Below, in pieces: positions 1 through 5,713 of a DNA stretch of 5,985 nt. Source of the DNA: an uncultured Porphyromonas sp. (GTDB lineage Bacteria; Bacteroidota; Bacteroidia; Bacteroidales; Porphyromonadaceae); contig CAMBHQ010000062.1 in the NCBI GenBank assembly GCA_945867245.1, positions 1 to 5,985 of the forward strand, read 5' to 3'. The notes beneath the pieces are model-generated. The model did not search any database. It was not told the origin of the DNA and saw only the letters and a program-made list of their open reading frames with translations. The position numbers were made by a program, and so were the translations under genes. Every line of letters begins with the position of its first letter. The stretch's first letter is position 1.

Positions 1-31
1 GTTCCCTATTAAATTTGTGGGTTTGGCCTTG

Positions 32-65
32 TTTGGTCGTCAGCATGTTAATAATTATAGTTTTG
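32..65 (+). promoter_or_regulatory. Probable Bacteroidetes-type promoter for the peptide/lipoprotein operon
   Basis: A TTTG box at 32-35 and TAGTTTTG at 58-65 match the Bacteroidetes sigma pattern (TTTG at -33, TAnnTTTG at -7), separated by 22 bp, slightly longer than the usual 19-21. Transcription would begin near 70-75 and leave about 25-30 nt before the ATG at 99. The position fits the small peptide gene and the lipoprotein downstream. Two + strand frames stay open through this stretch up to stops at 81-83 and 86-88, so the end of an upstream gene cannot be fully excluded. Confidence 0.5.
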
Positions 66-98
66 TACGTAATAGTATCATAAGATAACGACCATAGC

Positions 99-254
99 AT
101 GAAAGCGAAAGCAAACGACAGGGGGACGTACATTCCCCCATTAATAGAGAGGTTTAGGCTCTCTACTCCACTCCTGCAGGTAACAGAGAGTTCGTCCCTA
201 GACACTTACATAGTGGGCGACTTCGATGGCTTCGACGAGCAAGGAGAACTATAA
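99..254 (+). CDS. Small Asp/Gly-tailed peptide (51 aa), unnamed Bacteroidales family
   Basis: An ATG at 99 opens a 51-codon frame that closes with TAA at 252-254. The product has a Lys-rich start (MKAKAND), then YIPP at residues 11-14, a hydrophobic/polar middle (FRLSTPLLQV, 19-28), a Ser-rich patch TESSSLD (29-35) and an acidic aromatic tail, GDFDGFDEQGEL (40-51). From memory, Bacteroidales genomes contain many unnamed peptides of this plan: MKK..Y..P near the start, a central hydrophobic strand, and a Gly/Asp/Phe end. They often precede surface lipoprotein or fimbrillin-like genes. I know no proven function. There is no signal peptide or lipobox. The gene ends 35 bp before the lipoprotein and probably shares its transcript. 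In-frame TAA at 81-83 limits the start, and no Shine-Dalgarno site is visible, which is normal for this phylum. Two hairpins (121-139, 145-165) lie within codons 8-23, so a leader peptide for attenuation is an alternative reading. Existence is supported by composition and family resemblance only. Confidence 0.62.
   Translation: MKAKANDRGTYIPPLIERFRLSTPLLQVTESSSLDTYIVGDFDGFDEQGEL
121..165 (+). promoter_or_regulatory. Two tandem hairpins inside the small peptide gene
   Basis: GGGGGA (121-126) pairs perfectly with TCCCCC (134-139) around a 7-nt loop. After five bases, TAGAGAG (145-151) pairs perfectly with CTCTCTA (159-165), also around a 7-nt loop. Neither is followed by a T-run, so they do not look like ordinary intrinsic terminators. 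Their place in the leader of the lipoprotein mRNA suggests RNA-level control (ribosome pausing, attenuation, or protection of the 5' end), but this is inference; the stems may also reflect codon choice. Confidence 0.4.
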
Positions 255-272
255 AACATAGTCTAGAAAAAA

Positions 273-296
273 CAAGCATAAAACCAAGCATGAAAC
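273..296 (+). repeat. 12-bp tandem duplication spanning the lipoprotein start codon
   Basis: CAAGCATAAAAC (273-284) is followed directly by CAAGCATGAAAC (285-296), with one mismatch. The second copy contains the ATG start at 290-292; the first copy has ATA at the equivalent in-frame position 278-280. Only the second copy can start with ATG, which supports the chosen start. The A-rich sequence before the start is typical of Bacteroidetes initiation regions that lack a Shine-Dalgarno site. Confidence 0.75.
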
Positions 297-2956
297 TGAT
301 ATTACATTGGGCAACTCGTGCTGTAGCTTTTCTGATCTTAGGGCTGGGCTTAGCCTCTTGTCTGCGTGAGCATAGAGACAATGAGGATAGCCTGGGCGAG
401 GGCAGAGAGATACACGTAGAGTTGTCGACCGCTTTTGGGGAAGAAGCCCTCAGACTAGCGCAGAATGTCGATCAATCCATAGCATCCTCGTCGGGTGATG
501 TGAGAGCAGGGCAGACGACGACCCCTGCTATGAGCGATAAGAATCTATCCGTGTACATTGCCGTCAAGCGTGGTGGCAACGTCCAGTACCAAACGAAGGA
601 ATTTCAGAAGGTAGCCGGAGAAAACCGTGTCGTCTACCGAGGTAAACTCACTATCCCCAAGGGTGGGACAGGCGAGTACAACATTACGGCTATCGTCCTC
701 CGAGAGGTCGGTGATGGCGGTGTAGAGTATGCCTCGCTAGACCCTGTCAGCCGTAAGGTAACGGCCCTCCCTGTTACTGAGCTTATACAGGCCCAGAATG
801 GGGTCGTACAGACGAAGGGCCCTTACGTGGCAAGCTCAACCTTTACTTTGCCTGATGGTGCCACGACGCTCAATAACTGCACGCTACACTTCGAGCCCAG
901 TGGGATGCTGCTACGTGTGCAGATACACAATGCCACGGCCGCAGAGAAGAGTGTCAGCTCGGTCAAGCTGAGGACAAATGCTTTCTTCAGCTCTTGGATG
1001 TACAGCCTAGCAGATTTGACGGGGGGTAACCTCCTCAAGGGTGAGGTGGCCAATCCTGCCGAGTGGGAAAAGGAATACACTCTGCCTAGCCCCATTACGC
1101 TAGCGGCTAATGCCTACTCGGATATATACTACCTGTGGGTGATGCCCCGCAAGAATGTAGAGGGGCTTAGCACGAGCTGGACGATTGATGGCCAGAGTGT
1201 TTTCGAACGCAATAGTACGACGACCTCGCCTGCTGCTCTGCCCGAGGGACAGGGACGTATGCTGCTGGCAATCTCGGACGCTGCAGCAGATGTATGCCCT
1301 GGCGCTTTCGATTATCTAAAGCTCTTCGCAGGCTTTGCGCAGAGAGACAACTCGACACCTAAGCTCTACAACGAGCAGATGTTTGCTAGGACTCTAGAGG
1401 TACGTACCCCCGAGGATATGATGCCTCTAGTGAATGAGCAGGATAATGAGCTGCGCTTTGCCCCTACAAGGCCAACAGACGCAACTCTGATGTTTGCGAC
1501 TCGAATAGTTGATAAGACCATAGAGGATGTCAAGAGAGAGATAAATGCTAAATATGGCAACAACTACCACATCCCCTCGATGGAGGAGTGGGGGCTGATT
1601 TTCCCTACGACAGACCCTGGGCAGTTTAATCCATTAAGAGATAACCTAGACCTATGTGGCAGTATGCCCATGGTGAATGGAGTGCATCAGTTTGGCGCTC
1701 AGCGTGGCAACTACTCCGGGTTGGGCTTTGCTAACCTTACGGCCTTCGAGACTTACCACCCATTTGTCTGGATGAAGGCTAATGGTGGCTGGCCTTTCAA
1801 GTTTTATAGTGAGGCTTTAGACCTCATGGGGGAGCAGCCACACTACATAATCCCTTACCTTAAGACGGCGGAGGCCGACTACATCAACGTAGACACTAGA
1901 GAGGAGCGTATCTTTAATCCTGCGGGGGTGCGTCTTATAGCAGACTACTTCCCTATCCCGACCTCAGACACTACTACGGTGTTTAACTTTGCGGGGCATA
2001 ATCGTACTACCGAGGCTGAGGAGCGTGTGAGCTTCGATGGGGGGGCTACGGTAGAGACGGTAACATCTTATTATGACTTTACCCCTAGGCTGACGAAAAG
2101 ACCTCAGGAGCCATATCCAGTTGAACAGATGATTACAGCTCCTACTAATCGACCTGACGGTAAGCCCATTGGGTATGAGTGGCGCACAACCAAAACGGCT
2201 ATACGCGCCCTAAGATTCTCGGATGGTGCCAATAACTGCCGTAGAATTGCCGTACAATATGAAATGGTCCGTGATAGGCTACCTGTCCACCCTACGTGGA
2301 GTTATCCTTATGACTATGATCCCCAAATGAAGAACGATACAGACCAGTTTTATGTTACGGACTCTAAACTCACTTGGTATAACCCGCTAGTCACTAATGG
2401 CTACCGTCAATGGTGGTTTCTCGAATACCCCGACGGGTCGCGGCCATTCGAGAGTGGTTTTCCAGAGGCAGGTGATGAAATATCATGGAGTAGCCCCCAA
2501 CCTCTTACTCTAAAAGATGCCAATCCAAGAACGGCTAATGATAAGCTCCGATTCACCCGTGATGTCAATTATATGGTTGTCAAGATTAAGAAGATTGGTT
2601 CGGACCCCACTATTCGGGGGGTTAGCGATATTCTCGATACGCACTTCGACAAGCCAGATGTAACACTCGTCTTCCCCATCAGAGCCGATGATACTAGGCG
2701 TTTGCCTCCTCACGAATTTTTTACTGGCGATTGGGATTCATCATATGAGTATTCATGGCGTTATTATCCCGAGCATATCATTCTGACACCGGGTAACACC
2801 TACTGGGTAAGTAACAAGGCCACTGATGGCACCCAGAACTGGATTACCTGGGCCTGGGGAGGCATCAGAGCTGGTACAGCTCCGGGGTATAATGTTAGCT
2901 ATGGAAACCAAAACCATGTACCTGTGTTCCTCTTCCATGGGGCACCTAAAAATTAA
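290..2956 (+). CDS. Fimbrillin-like surface lipoprotein with FISUMP-like C-terminal half (888 aa)
   Basis: Residues 1-24 form a lipoprotein signal peptide: MKLILHWATR, a hydrophobic core (11-22) and the lipobox L21-A-S-C24. Cys24 is followed by a charged stretch (REHRDNEDS) that could act as a surface-export signal of Bacteroidetes lipoproteins. Residues about 38-200 and 200-330 look like two beta-rich domains of the fimbrillin/Mfa type (alternating strands such as LSVYIAVKR, GMLLRVQIHN, SDIYYLWVMP). From about 340 to the end the protein resembles the FISUMP/lectin-like module common in Bacteroidales surface proteins: YHIPSMEEWGLIFP (426-439) and AIRALRFSDGANNCRRIAVQYEMV-like segment (637-660, first residues AIRALRF), closing with a Trp/Gly-rich stretch near 851-888. 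No type IX sorting domain or catalytic motif is visible. The likely role is an outer-membrane adhesin or fimbrial tip/accessory subunit, but no usher-like, anchor or major pilin genes are present here to confirm it. It follows the small peptide gene by 35 bp and ends at a strong terminator. The base composition falls in the last third of the gene, which may mean a mosaic origin. Confidence 0.8.
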   Translation: MKLILHWATRAVAFLILGLGLASCLREHRDNEDSLGEGREIHVELSTAFGEEALRLAQNVDQSIASSSGDVRAGQTTTPAMSDKNLSVYIAVKRGGNVQYQTKEFQKVAGENRVVYRGKLTIPKGGTGEYNITAIVLREVGDGGVEYASLDPVSRKVTALPVTELIQAQNGVVQTKGPYVASSTFTLPDGATTLNNCTLHFEPSGMLLRVQIHNATAAEKSVSSVKLRTNAFFSSWMYSLADLTGGNLLKGEVANPAEWEKEYTLPSPITLAANAYSDIYYLWVMPRKNVEGLSTSWTIDGQSVFERNSTTTSPAALPEGQGRMLLAISDAAADVCPGAFDYLKLFAGFAQRDNSTPKLYNEQMFARTLEVRTPEDMMPLVNEQDNELRFAPTRPTDATLMFATRIVDKTIEDVKREINAKYGNNYHIPSMEEWGLIFPTTDPGQFNPLRDNLDLCGSMPMVNGVHQFGAQRGNYSGLGFANLTAFETYHPFVWMKANGGWPFKFYSEALDLMGEQPHYIIPYLKTAEADYINVDTREERIFNPAGVRLIADYFPIPTSDTTTVFNFAGHNRTTEAEERVSFDGGATVETVTSYYDFTPRLTKRPQEPYPVEQMITAPTNRPDGKPIGYEWRTTKTAIRALRFSDGANNCRRIAVQYEMVRDRLPVHPTWSYPYDYDPQMKNDTDQFYVTDSKLTWYNPLVTNGYRQWWFLEYPDGSRPFESGFPEAGDEISWSSPQPLTLKDANPRTANDKLRFTRDVNYMVVKIKKIGSDPTIRGVSDILDTHFDKPDVTLVFPIRADDTRRLPPHEFFTGDWDSSYEYSWRYYPEHIILTPGNTYWVSNKATDGTQNWITWAWGGIRAGTAPGYNVSYGNQNHVPVFLFHGAPKN

Positions 2957-2965
2957 GAACTAGCA

Positions 2966-2979
2966 GAGTCTTTCGACTC
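2966..2979 (+). repeat. Small hairpin before the main terminator
   Basis: GAGTC (2966-2970) and GACTC (2975-2979) form a 5-bp stem with a TTTC loop, just after the lipoprotein stop codon and 2 bases before the large terminator stem. It may help 3'-end formation or protect the transcript, or be chance. Confidence 0.4.
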
Positions 2980-2981
2980 GC

Positions 2982-3021
2982 AGCAACAGCAGGCACGCCT
3001 CGGCGTGCCTGCTGTTGCTTT
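2982..3021 (+). terminator. Intrinsic terminator after the lipoprotein gene
   Basis: Seventeen perfect base pairs join 2982-2998 to 3003-3019 around a CTCG loop; the stem is GC-rich in its upper half. The T-run is short (TTT, 3019-3021). It lies 25 bp after the lipoprotein stop and probably separates this unit from the mannosidase gene. The same palindrome could stop transcription from either side. Confidence 0.88.
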
Positions 3022-3049
3022 GTGCCTGAGTAGCTTTTGCTTACCTTTG
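3019..3049 (+). promoter_or_regulatory. Bacteroidetes-type promoter for the GH92 gene
   Basis: TTTG at 3019-3022 and TACCTTTG at 3042-3049, spaced by 19 bp, fit the -33/-7 consensus of Bacteroidetes exactly. Transcription would begin near 3055, leaving a very short leader of about 15-18 nt before the ATG at 3072. The TTTG box uses the T-run of the preceding terminator, so the end of one unit and the start of the next overlap. No Shine-Dalgarno site is visible in the leader. Confidence 0.72.
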
Positions 3050-3071
3050 CCTCCTGTAAACAATAGAGCAC

Positions 3072-5279
3072 ATGAACTATAGATACCTTTCGCTCCTAGC
3101 CCTCGGGGCTATACTGATGAGCTTCTCCCTAGAGAGACCCTATAAGCGCAGTAAACTAGTAGACCCACTGATTGGTACCGATTGGGTCGGTAATACTTAT
3201 CCAGGTGCCAGTTCGCCCTTCGGGATGGTGCAGCTTAGCCCCGATAACGGCTTGCCAGGCTGGGACCGCATTGCTGGCTACTTTTATCCAGATAGCACGA
3301 TAGCAGGCTTTAGCCATACCCACCTAAGTGGCACAGGGGCAGGCGACCTGTACGACATTAGCTTCATGCCAGTCCTCGAGCCGGCCCTGCGTGCCGAGGC
3401 ACCACTGGGTGTACACGCTAAGTTTCGGCATAGCCAAGAGGAGGCCAGTGCTGGGCATTACTCCGTCCTCCTAGAGCCCTACGATATACGTGTAACACTG
3501 ACGGCTACCGAGCATATCGGGGTGCAGCAGTATCGTTTCAATCGTGCGAGCGACTCGGCTGTCGTGTACCTAGACCTAGCCAAGGCTACCAACTGGGACC
3601 GCACCGAGGCCTCGGGACTACGCTGGGACGCTAGCCGCCGCGAGATACAGGGCTACCGCTACAGCGATGGCTGGGCTAGGGGACAGCGCGTGTATTTCTA
3701 TACACGCCTAAGCCGTGCGCCCAAGCGTATCGAGCTGGATAGCATCCCGCTCTATCACCCCGACACGAAGGCGCAGCAGGGCTGGGGCTATACGGCTCGG
3801 CTGCATTACTCGGTGCAGGCAGGGGATGAGCTTGTGGTAGAGACAGCGCTCTCGGGTGTCAGCCAGGAGGCTGCCCGACGCAACTATATGGCCGAGCGCG
3901 CACCGAGCTTTGCGGCCTATCAGGCTAAGGTCGCATCAGCCTGGGAGCGCCATCTAGGGACGATTCGTATCCCTCAGGCGACAGCCCTCGCTACGGCACG
4001 TACCTTCTATACGGCTATGTACCACGCTATGATTTGCCCTACCGTATATAGCGATGTAGATGGTGCTTACAGAGGACCCGATGGCAAGATACACAGAGGC
4101 AAGGGTAAGCATTATAGTACCTTCTCGCTCTGGGATACTTACCGCACGGCTCATCCGATGTACAATATTATATTGCCTCGCTACAACCGAGACATGGTAC
4201 ATTCGCTCGTAGAGTTTGGCCATCAGAACAAGGGGCATCTACCCATCTGGAATATGTGGGCCAGCGAGACGGATATGATGATAGGGCATCACTCGCTACC
4301 TGTCATTGCGGCTGCACTAGAGGCAGGTATCTACAAGCCCAAGGATAAGGAGGCGCTACGTCGTACCGTCCTCTCGACACTCAATCGTAAGGGCTATCGT
4401 GCTATGGAGGAGTATCGTCGTCTGGGCTATGTACCTAGTGATGTGCACAAAGAGAGCCTATCGCTGACGCTCGAGTATGCTTACGACGACTGGGCAGGGG
4501 CGCGTATCCTCGATTATCTAGGCTATAAGGCAGAGGCCCAGAGCTATTATCAGTCAGCACGCAACTACCGCAATCACTGGGATGCCGAGACGGGCTACCT
4601 ACGCCCTCGTTTGGCTAATGGGGACTTCAAGGGCGACTTCGACCCCTTCGCTTATACCGAGGATGTCACAGAGAGCAATGCCTATCAGTATCTATGGAGT
4701 GCGCAGCACGACCCCGAGGGGCTTATGGAGATGATGGGCGGGCGCGAGCAGTTCGTACAGCGTCTAGACAAATTCTTCGCTGACGAGACGCCTAGCCATA
4801 TAGAGCTACCCATCTTCTCGACAGGTATGATAGGGCAGTATGCGCATGGCAACGAGCCTGGGCATCACGTCCCCTTCCTCTATTATTATGCAGGTCAGCC
4901 CTGGCGTACGACAGAGTTGGTGTACGATATTCTGACGAGGCTATATACGGATAAGCCCGATGGTATCTGCGGTAACGAAGACTGCGGCCAGATGTCGGCA
5001 TGGTATGTAATGAGTGCTATTGGTCTGTACCCTGTAGAGGCGAGCAACGATTATCTGATAACTTCGCCTTTGTTCCCAGAGGTGCAGATAGCTCCTCTAG
5101 GAGCCAAGCCTTTTACGATTCGTGCCAAGGGGCTATCGGCTGAGAATAAGTATATTAAGTCTGTTCGTCTTAATGGCAAACCTTACCCACACAAGAGCCT
5201 AGACCTGAAGACTATTCAGCGTGGCGGTCTCCTAGAGCTGGAAATGACAGCGGAGCGTGGTGTATGTTGGTATAAATAG
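3072..5279 (+). CDS. Secreted GH92 family exo-alpha-mannosidase (735 aa)
   Basis: The protein is a calcium-dependent glycoside hydrolase of family 92, which removes terminal alpha-linked mannose from N-glycans or yeast mannan by an inverting mechanism. Visible family motifs in order: DPLIGTDWVGNTYPGASSPF (31-50), GWDRIAGYFY (63-72), GFSHTHLSGTGAGD (79-92), SLWDTYRTAHP (352-362), TESNAYQYLW (533-542), YAHGNEPGHHVPFLYYYAGQPW (begins 590) and GNEDCGQMSAWYV (634-646). By comparison with the family as I remember it, Glu534 is the likely general acid, Asp637 the likely base, and Glu595 a calcium or subsite ligand. Residues 1-19 form a signal peptide (MNYRYLSLLALGAILMSFS) without a lipobox Cys, so the enzyme should be periplasmic or secreted. 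Length is normal for the family and all main motifs are intact. The gene has its own promoter and lies alone, not in a SusC/SusD-type locus within this window. It is GC-rich (one sampled stretch, 3601-3660, is 70%), suggesting a long-resident gene. Linkage specificity (alpha-1,2, 1,3, 1,4 or 1,6) cannot be fixed from sequence alone. Confidence 0.95.
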   Translation: MNYRYLSLLALGAILMSFSLERPYKRSKLVDPLIGTDWVGNTYPGASSPFGMVQLSPDNGLPGWDRIAGYFYPDSTIAGFSHTHLSGTGAGDLYDISFMPVLEPALRAEAPLGVHAKFRHSQEEASAGHYSVLLEPYDIRVTLTATEHIGVQQYRFNRASDSAVVYLDLAKATNWDRTEASGLRWDASRREIQGYRYSDGWARGQRVYFYTRLSRAPKRIELDSIPLYHPDTKAQQGWGYTARLHYSVQAGDELVVETALSGVSQEAARRNYMAERAPSFAAYQAKVASAWERHLGTIRIPQATALATARTFYTAMYHAMICPTVYSDVDGAYRGPDGKIHRGKGKHYSTFSLWDTYRTAHPMYNIILPRYNRDMVHSLVEFGHQNKGHLPIWNMWASETDMMIGHHSLPVIAAALEAGIYKPKDKEALRRTVLSTLNRKGYRAMEEYRRLGYVPSDVHKESLSLTLEYAYDDWAGARILDYLGYKAEAQSYYQSARNYRNHWDAETGYLRPRLANGDFKGDFDPFAYTEDVTESNAYQYLWSAQHDPEGLMEMMGGREQFVQRLDKFFADETPSHIELPIFSTGMIGQYAHGNEPGHHVPFLYYYAGQPWRTTELVYDILTRLYTDKPDGICGNEDCGQMSAWYVMSAIGLYPVEASNDYLITSPLFPEVQIAPLGAKPFTIRAKGLSAENKYIKSVRLNGKPYPHKSLDLKTIQRGGLLELEMTAERGVCWYK

Positions 5280-5282
5280 TTG

Positions 5283-5290
5283 TATCTTTG
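5283..5290 (+). promoter_or_regulatory. -7 box of a probable tRNA promoter
   Basis: TATCTTTG matches the Bacteroidetes -7 consensus TAnnTTTG perfectly and begins four bases after the GH92 stop codon. The -33 element would fall inside the last GH92 codons, where no TTTG is found at 19-21 bp, so the promoter is either -33-weak or the tRNA is partly read through from GH92. A start near 5296 would leave a leader of about 30 nt for RNase P to remove. Confidence 0.5.
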
Positions 5291-5293
5291 CAT

Positions 5294-5324
5294 TGCGAGC
5301 GGGCAGACTGTCCACTCGCAGTCT
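5294..5324 (+). other. Structured tRNA leader with two competing hairpins
   Basis: TGCGAG (5294-5299) pairs with CTCGCA (5315-5320), extended inward by GGGC (5301-5304) with GTCC (5310-5313, one G-T pair) after a C/A mismatch. A rival stem pairs AGACTG (5305-5310) with CAGTCT (5319-5324). The two stems share bases and cannot form together. No T-run follows, so it is not a clear terminator of the GH92 mRNA. Confidence 0.45.
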
Positions 5325-5327
5325 ACC

Positions 5328-5401
5328 GGCCGAGTAGCTTAGCTGAATAGAGCGTCAGATTCCGGTTCTGAAGGTCATGGGTTTGAATCCCATCTCGGTC
5401 A
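5328..5401 (+). tRNA. trnR: tRNA-Arg, anticodon CCG (reads CGG)
   Basis: A complete cloverleaf can be drawn. Acceptor stem: 5328-5334 with 5394-5400 (7 pairs, one G-T). D stem: GCTT 5337-5340 with GAGC 5350-5353. Anticodon stem: TCAGA 5355-5359 with TCTGA 5367-5371, around the loop TTCCGGT with anticodon CCG at 5362-5364. Variable region: 5372-5376. T stem: ATGGG 5377-5381 with CCCAT 5389-5393. The discriminator base is A5401; CCA is not encoded (CT follows), so it must be added after transcription. Unusual points: the D-loop has G18-A19 in place of GG (5345-5346) and the T-loop reads TTTGAAT, with U56 in place of C56 (5384). These two changes restore a Watson-Crick A19-U56 tertiary pair, so the gene is probably functional. 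It sits in its own unit between a TATCTTTG box and a strong terminator. Confidence 0.96.
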
Positions 5402-5403
5402 CT

Positions 5404-5444
5404 ATAGAGGTGGTTGTATTTCGATATAACCGCCTCTATTTTAT
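5404..5444 (+). terminator. Strong intrinsic terminator after tRNA-Arg
   Basis: A 16-bp stem pairs 5404-5419 with 5424-5439 (two G-T wobbles) around a TTCG tetraloop, followed by TTTTAT. It begins three bases after the discriminator base of the tRNA, so it defines the 3' end of the primary tRNA transcript. Confidence 0.93.
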
Positions 5445-5527
5445 CTAGTTGTTGTTATTGTTAACCCCTATATGCCCCCCTCCAAAGGGTGCAAGAATCC
5501 ACACTATTTAGCATTATCCGCACAATC

Positions 5528-5555
5528 TGTGATACACTTTTCAGGCTTGTGATAC
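5528..5555 (+). repeat. TGTGATAC direct repeat with 20-bp period
   Basis: Two exact copies (5528-5535 and 5548-5555) start 20 bp apart, close to two helical turns, which would put both on the same face of the DNA. That suits a regulator binding site, but two 8-bp copies are modest evidence and no regulator gene is seen nearby. Confidence 0.35.
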
Positions 5556-5651
5556 CGAGCGGTAGCACACAAAAGATACTCTGATTATACATTTATAGAC
5601 AAAGGATATAGCGAAGAAGCCAAAGATATGGCGACTTGTTTATGGCAGATG

Positions 5652-5668
5652 CAGAGCGATATGCTCTG
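5652..5668 (+). repeat. CAGAGC/GCTCTG inverted repeat upstream of the nuclease gene
   Basis: A perfect 6-bp inverted repeat with the 5-nt centre GATAT lies 45 bp before the ATG at 5714. It could be an operator for the nuclease gene or a hairpin in its leader; no T-run follows, so it is not a terminator. Confidence 0.4.
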
Positions 5669-5713
5669 ACTAATAGATATGAGATGATATAACACCAATC
5701 AACATATACTAAT

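Larger units (their letters stand above)
5445..5713. other. AT-rich intergenic region without a confident gene
   Basis: This 269-bp stretch has no convincing coding frame. It contains a short C-run (5475-5480), an 8-bp direct repeat TGTGATAC at 5528-5535 and 5548-5555 (20 bp apart), and a perfect 6-bp inverted repeat CAGAGC/GCTCTG (5652-5657, 5663-5668; 5-nt loop) 45 bp before the nuclease start. A + strand frame without a plausible start is open from 5553 to 5669, and a 43-codon ATG frame lies on the - strand (5592-5461). No good TTTG/TAnnTTTG pair was found for the nuclease gene; the closest -7-like site is TACATTTA at 5588-5595. Sampled GC is about 38-43%, below the flanking genes. Confidence 0.6.

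Noticed and set aside
1..46. Start of a divergent - strand gene (ATG at 46-44, open to the window edge)
   Set aside because: Only 15 codons are visible, with no recognisable family and no matching promoter box on the - strand.
1..88. Two + strand frames open from the window edge to TAA at 81-83 and 86-88, one very hydrophobic, as the end of an upstream gene
   Set aside because: About 28 open codons can occur by chance, both frames are open at once, and a good promoter match lies in the same bases. Sequence before position 1 is needed to decide.
163..381. 72-codon - strand frame across the peptide/lipoprotein junction
   Set aside because: It is antisense to the lipoprotein signal peptide and the small peptide gene and shows no domain or sensible composition.
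2982..3021. Large palindrome considered as a repeat unit (REP-like) or mobile element end
   Set aside because: It occurs once in the window and its place after a stop codon with a T-run fits a terminator.
3954..4238. 94-codon - strand frame inside the GH92 gene
   Set aside because: It lies antisense to conserved GH92 coding sequence and has no protein-like features; it is a shadow.
5461..5592. 43-codon - strand ATG frame preceded by a TATCTTTG box (5628-5621)
   Set aside because: The -7-like box is attractive, but no -33 TTTG is found at the right distance and the peptide shows no family resemblance; kept only as a weak possibility.
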